Source: Prevotella sp. UBA6447 (lineage in GTDB: Bacteria > Bacteroidota > Bacteroidia > Bacteroidales > Bacteroidaceae). Taken from it: DNA of 25,762 bases. Under the pieces are notes generated by a model. The model was given only the letters and a program-made list of their open reading frames with translations, was not told the origin of the DNA and ran no database searches. The DNA is taken from the NCBI GenBank assembly GCA_002437115.1, contig DJOD01000053.1, forward strand, positions 1 to 25,762, written 5' to 3'. The position numbers and the translations under genes are program-made. Below, one piece after another: positions 22,722 to 25,762 of this stretch. How positions within the stretch are numbered: the stretch's first letter is position 1; the number at the start of each line of letters is the position of its first letter.

Positions 22722-23669
22722 TCAGAATAATGAGTCCACAAATTCTTTCTTGTTGAAGAGCTGCAGGTCTTCCATCTTCTCGCCCAGGCCGATGTACTTC
22801 ACGGGCACCTTGAGCTGGTCGCTGATGCCGATGACCACGCCGCCCTTGGCGGTGCCGTCGAGCTTGGTGATGGCGAGCGACGTGATATTGGTGACAGCCG
22901 AGAACTCCTTGGCCTGCTCAAAGGCGTTCTGGCCGGTGGAGCCGTCGAGCACGAGCATCACCTCGTCGGGAGCCGTGGGCACCACCTTCTTCATCACGTC
23001 CTTGATTTTCTTCAGCTCGTTCATCAGGCCCACCTTGTTGTGTAGGCGGCCGGCGGTGTCTATGAGCACCACGTCGGCCCCGTTGGCCTGCGCGCTCTGC
23101 AACGTGTCGAAGGCCACGCTGGCCGGGTCGGCTCCCATCTGCTGCTTCACCACGGGCACGCCCACACGGTCGCCCCATATCTGTATCTGCTCCACGGCAG
23201 CGGCTCGGAAGGTGTCGGCGGCGCCGAGATACACCTTCTTGCCAGCCTGCTTGAACTGCCAGGCCAGCTTGCCGATGGTGGTGGTCTTTCCGACGCCGTT
23301 CACGCCCACCACGAGAATCACGTAGGGCTTGTGGTCGGCGGGCAAGTCCCATCCCGAAACGTCGGCGGCGTTGTTCTCGGTGAGCAGCGCGGCAATCTCC
23401 TCCTTTAGGATGCGGTTGAGCTCCGATGTTGACACATACTTGTCGCGCGCCACGCGCTCCTCGATGCGGCGGATGATCTTGAGCGTGGTGTCGACACCCA
23501 CGTCGGAGGTGATGAGCACCTCTTCCAGGTTGTCGAGCACATCATCGTCTACTTTCGACTTGCCGGCGATGGCGCGGCTAATCTTGGAGAAGACGCTCTG
23601 CTTGGTCTTTTCCAGGCCTTGGTCGAGGGTCTCCTTCTTTTTCTTGCTGAATAATCCGAATATTCCCAT
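22722..23669 (-). CDS. ftsY: Signal recognition particle receptor FtsY
   Basis: 315 residues from ATG 23669 (MGIFGLFSKKKKE); the frame extends to 23762 but that part carries the promoter and has no family likeness. The NG domain has G1 VGVNGVGKTTT, the AADTFRAAAVEQ segment, G3 DTAGR and G4 TKLDG, with the closing GLGEKMEDLQLFN. The acidic N-terminal A domain of E. coli is missing, as usual in Bacteroidota; the basic FSKKKKE stretch may bind the membrane. It is the first gene of ftsY-rimO-HU-HU/LysM. Confidence 0.95.
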   Translation of the reverse strand: MGIFGLFSKKKKETLDQGLEKTKQSVFSKISRAIAGKSKVDDDVLDNLEEVLITSDVGVDTTLKIIRRIEERVARDKYVSTSELNRILKEEIAALLTENNAADVSGWDLPADHKPYVILVVGVNGVGKTTTIGKLAWQFKQAGKKVYLGAADTFRAAAVEQIQIWGDRVGVPVVKQQMGADPASVAFDTLQSAQANGADVVLIDTAGRLHNKVGLMNELKKIKDVMKKVVPTAPDEVMLVLDGSTGQNAFEQAKEFSAVTNITSLAITKLDGTAKGGVVIGISDQLKVPVKYIGLGEKMEDLQLFNKKEFVDSLF

Positions 23670-23759
23670 GTTGATTGATTGGTGTGAGCTACGTAGCTGT
23701 TTGCGCTGCCCCTGGAGAGGGTTGAATGACACCCCGCGCGGGCGCAGCCTATCTTGGAG

Positions 23760-23767
23760 CAAAGATA
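23760..23767 (-). promoter_or_regulatory. -7 box of the ftsY operon
   Basis: TATCTTTG on the - strand, 90 bp before the ftsY start. The -33 element is only T-rich. The leader of about 85 nt contains the palindrome AGCTACGTAGCT (23687-23698) and GC-rich inverted segments around 23706-23750. Confidence 0.5.
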
Positions 23768-23930
23768 CAACAAAAAGTTGAAAATCAGTAAGATTTGAAA
23801 CAAAATCGTATCACTTCCCAGGTGTGGCCATCAACCCGCAGGCAAAGGGTTTGCGCCTGCCAAAGGAAAGGAATTGCGACAATCTGAAAGTATTTTTCGG
23901 ATTTTTTAAGCACGTATGACGTATTTTTAG

Positions 23931-23938
23931 TAACTTTG
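23931..23938 (+). promoter_or_regulatory. -7 box of the secreted-protein gene
   Basis: TAACTTTG, 38 bp before the ATG at 23977. Upstream is T-rich but without a clear TTTG at 19-20 bp. No second promoter is seen. Confidence 0.5.
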
Positions 23939-23976
23939 CACCCAAGTTATCAGTTTTACAACATAATTTTGTATCT

Positions 23977-24873
23977 ATGAAGAAAATTTTACTCTCAATG
24001 GTGGCGATGATGTGCATCGCCGCAGGTGCGAACGCACAGAAGATTGGTTCAGGAGTGATGGGCAAAGCCGAGCTCGCCAATGGCGCGGCCAACCTGGTCA
24101 GCACGGTGGTGACAGCCAAGGCCAACGCTCCCCGCAAGATCAAGGACGATGAGAAGCTGGTCGGCTATCCCGGTTCCGAGACGCCTGTGGGCTATGAGGG
24201 CTGGCCCAGCGTGTCCGACGCGCAGGCTGTTGCCGTGCAGTTTAATGACACGGAGAAGATCAACGCCTTGGATGGTTACCAGGTTGTGGGCATGCGGTTC
24301 ATTGTGTTGGGCAACCTGGCCGAGGAGGGCGACACGGCGCAGGCTTTTGTATGGTTGTTTGGGTCCGATGAGAATCTTAAGGGTGAAACCAGCTGCGACC
24401 TTATCAAGGGCGAGTATGACCTTTGCACATTGGACGGGAAAAACCTCACGATTAAATACAACGACGTGTATTTCGACCAGCCGCTCAGCATCGCCAAGGG
24501 TGACCTCGCCCTTCGTTATGGCCTGATTTACACCCAAAACCTCGACAAGAACTCACAGGATGCCTATCCATTCATCTATGGCACCACGACCGAGGTGAAC
24601 CGCGGCTACTGCTACCTGGTGTACGGCACCTTCAGCAAAAATGGTGGCGAAGGCTGGTACCTGAATGCCGATGAAGAGTACCCCAATACCCCTTGTATCC
24701 AGCTGATCGTCAAGGATGGCAACGGTGCCACCTCTGTCATCGGCATCAAGGGCTCCGAAGAGCCTGTGGCAAGCCAGTATTACACGCTCGACGGCAAGCA
24801 GCTCTCTGCTCCTCAGAAGGGTCTCAACATCGTCAGGATGAGCGACGGAACAACCCGCAAGGTCGTGAAGTAA
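23977..24873 (+). CDS. Secreted protein with Prevotella-type C-terminal tail
   Basis: 298 residues. The signal peptide (about 1-20, ANA before QK) sends it across the inner membrane. The body (about 50-260) looks beta-rich, with aromatic and Gly-Asp turns and only two cysteines, and I do not recognise a domain. The end (YYTLDGKQLSAPQKGLNIVRMSDGTTRKVVK in outline: Y-T-L-D-G-K-Q, then GLNIVRMSDG, then K-V-V-K) is the short C-terminal pattern of many Prevotella exported proteins, possibly a surface-sorting or anchoring signal. It has its own -7 box and is followed by a terminator, so it is a single gene, divergent from ftsY. Function unknown; a cell-surface or adhesin-type role is a guess. Confidence 0.75.
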   Translation: MKKILLSMVAMMCIAAGANAQKIGSGVMGKAELANGAANLVSTVVTAKANAPRKIKDDEKLVGYPGSETPVGYEGWPSVSDAQAVAVQFNDTEKINALDGYQVVGMRFIVLGNLAEEGDTAQAFVWLFGSDENLKGETSCDLIKGEYDLCTLDGKNLTIKYNDVYFDQPLSIAKGDLALRYGLIYTQNLDKNSQDAYPFIYGTTTEVNRGYCYLVYGTFSKNGGEGWYLNADEEYPNTPCIQLIVKDGNGATSVIGIKGSEEPVASQYYTLDGKQLSAPQKGLNIVRMSDGTTRKVVK

Positions 24874-24929
24874 GTCTCCCCTTGACCCATGAGGTGGGCG
24901 GTTTCCGCCCATGCACATGATAACGTTTC

Positions 24930-24972
24930 CCCCAGAAAGCTGCGCGATAGCACGGCCTTCTTGGGGATTTTT
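24930..24972 (+). terminator. Terminator after the secreted-protein gene
   Basis: CCCCAGAA (24930-24937) pairs with TTCTTGGGG (24958-24966) with a single bulge, followed by TTTTT at 24968-24972. It starts about 57 bp after the stop codon. A smaller GGGCGG-TTT-CCGCCC hairpin (24896-24910) precedes it. Confidence 0.6.
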
Positions 24973-25432
24973 GCGAACCTTTTACCGTTGAATTTTCTTG
25001 AAAAATGTTTTTGCCATTTGCAAATGATTCTCTGCCAATGGCAAATATCGCCTAAAAATCAGTCTTTGCAGATTTTTTGCAAAACGCTGGTATCCAAACC
25101 TTTGTAAAACAATGCTTGGCAAACTGTAACAAAATGAGCCTTTTCATTGGCGATAGCTATCTGATAGACGCTCGATAAGGCCTTTATCTAAAGTTGATAA
25201 GGCCTTAACTCTTAGTCGACAGAAGCCTAACCTTCGCCTCGCGAGACACTAAAACGGGCCAAAACTTGTCACGCTCACCCCTCGCTGGTGGTCTGCAGTC
25301 TCAGCGAACACCGTGTTCTGTCTCCAGAAGTCTACCTGCACGGAGGCGTAAAAGTGGCAACAATCTTGACAACATCACATGCTTTGCGGCGAGGGCTATG
25401 ATTTTGTCATCAGGCTTGCCATGGGTTGTCTG
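24973..25432. other. Gene-free stretch rich in palindromes
   Basis: No credible gene. It contains the perfect palindrome CATTTGCAAATG (25015-25026) nested in the inverted arms TTTGCCATT (25010-25018) and AATGGCAAA (25037-25045), and a hairpin AAGGCCTTTATC / GATAAGGCCTT (25177-25206) that also gives an 11-bp direct repeat of GATAAGGCCTT (25174-25184, 25196-25206). No U-run follows the latter. I see nothing in 25210-25432. Confidence 0.6.
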
Positions 25433-25762
25433 TTAAAATCCCCTTTGCTTGCGTCTCTCGGCATACATTTGTTCCTTGATGCCCCCGTTTTCCTTGAAAT
25501 GGCTTTTCTGCCACTCTATCAACCCCTTGATCATGACATCCGTCTGCAGAATCAGCGTGATGGCGATGTTGCATATCGTTTCCGCCGACCGCTCCGACAA
25601 CTTGCGCGTGTAATCTTCCATCAGCTCATGCAGGCTGGCGCGGTTCACGTTGGTGAGCTTGATTTCCATCTCTGCCGACGTGATGCCATCGATGTTCCCT
25701 TCCACGATATCCTGCTTGCCCGAGCGTGCCGCTTGTATCATCTGGTCGATGGTGCGGTCGCC
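25433..25762 (-). CDS. Four-helix-bundle suffix domain protein, N-terminus outside window
   Basis: The frame is open through the right edge, so only the last 109 residues are seen. They match the four helix bundle suffix domain family: a GDRTIDQMIQAARSGKQDIVEG start, then EMEIKLTNVNRASLHELMEDY. In this family the conserved suffix follows a variable N-terminal part, and related four-helix-bundle proteins are often encoded near variable or inserted regions. Function is unknown. The end (KEQMYAERRKQRGF) is strongly basic. Confidence 0.75.
   Translation of the reverse strand, partial: GDRTIDQMIQAARSGKQDIVEGNIDGITSAEMEIKLTNVNRASLHELMEDYTRKLSERSAETICNIAITLILQTDVMIKGLIEWQKSHFKENGGIKEQMYAERRKQRGF

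Noticed and set aside
23670..23762. N-terminal extension of ftsY
   Set aside because: Overlaps the -7 box and leader; FtsY of Bacteroidota starts at MGIFG-like sequence.
23859..23885. GCAGGC...GCCTGC-type hairpin near 23840-23862
   Set aside because: No T-run on either strand and no gene ends there; probably chance.
24895..24910. GGGCGG-TTT-CCGCCC hairpin as terminator
   Set aside because: No T-run follows; the next hairpin at 24930 fits better.

Overview
The window is chromosomal DNA from a member of the Bacteroidales, most likely a Prevotella-type organism. The evidence is several promoters of the Bacteroidota form (TTTG, about 19-20 bp, TAnnTTTG), a BamD / RNA polymerase omega / DUF4293 cluster, HU paralogues next to rimO, and secreted proteins ending in the short Prevotella-style tail (Y-D/T-L-x-G-K/R ... 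G-x-x-I-x-x-x-G-x-x-K-x-V-x-K). No rRNA, tRNA, CRISPR array, insertion sequence or complete prophage was found. Most of the window is core genome.

Left part (1-8700): a decayed 3' end of a secreted-protein gene; a membrane-anchored calcineurin-like phosphoesterase (-); an ATP-grasp ligase followed after 31 bp by an esterase, a likely two-gene unit; an Rpn/PD-(D/E)XK nuclease-type protein with ten 12-bp repeats coding for a charged helix; a conserved-looking unknown protein; a small ABM-domain monooxygenase with a textbook terminator; and a secreted GH43-like glycosidase behind a clear promoter. A long hairpin separates it from the convergent genes that follow.

Middle part (8685-18252, all on -): an Ala/Lys-rich lipoprotein; the bamD-rpoZ-DUF4293 cluster; and a complete branched-chain amino acid operon transcribed leuA-leuC-leuD-(second isopropylmalate/citramalate synthase)-leuB. 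Its leader is the most interesting object in the window. A good promoter is followed by a 30-codon leader peptide whose codons 2-17 are dominated by Thr, Ile and Leu. Next come a 13-bp terminator hairpin with a U-run, a segment that can form a 13-bp antiterminator with the terminator, and an upstream segment that can sequester the antiterminator strand. This is the full layout of ribosome-mediated attenuation. The Ile-heavy leader suggests that the operon serves isoleucine as well as leucine, which fits the second synthase being a citramalate synthase that feeds LeuCD and LeuB.

Right part (18253-25762): dnaB, then a likely operon (all on -) ftsY-rimO-HU-(HU/TM/LysM). The last gene encodes an HU DNA-binding domain joined by a Pro-rich NEP-repeat linker to one membrane helix and a periplasmic LysM-like domain, a candidate tether between nucleoid and envelope. 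A divergent secreted protein with the Prevotella-style tail follows, then about 560 bp of gene-free DNA rich in palindromes, and the truncated start of a four-helix-bundle suffix protein at the right edge.
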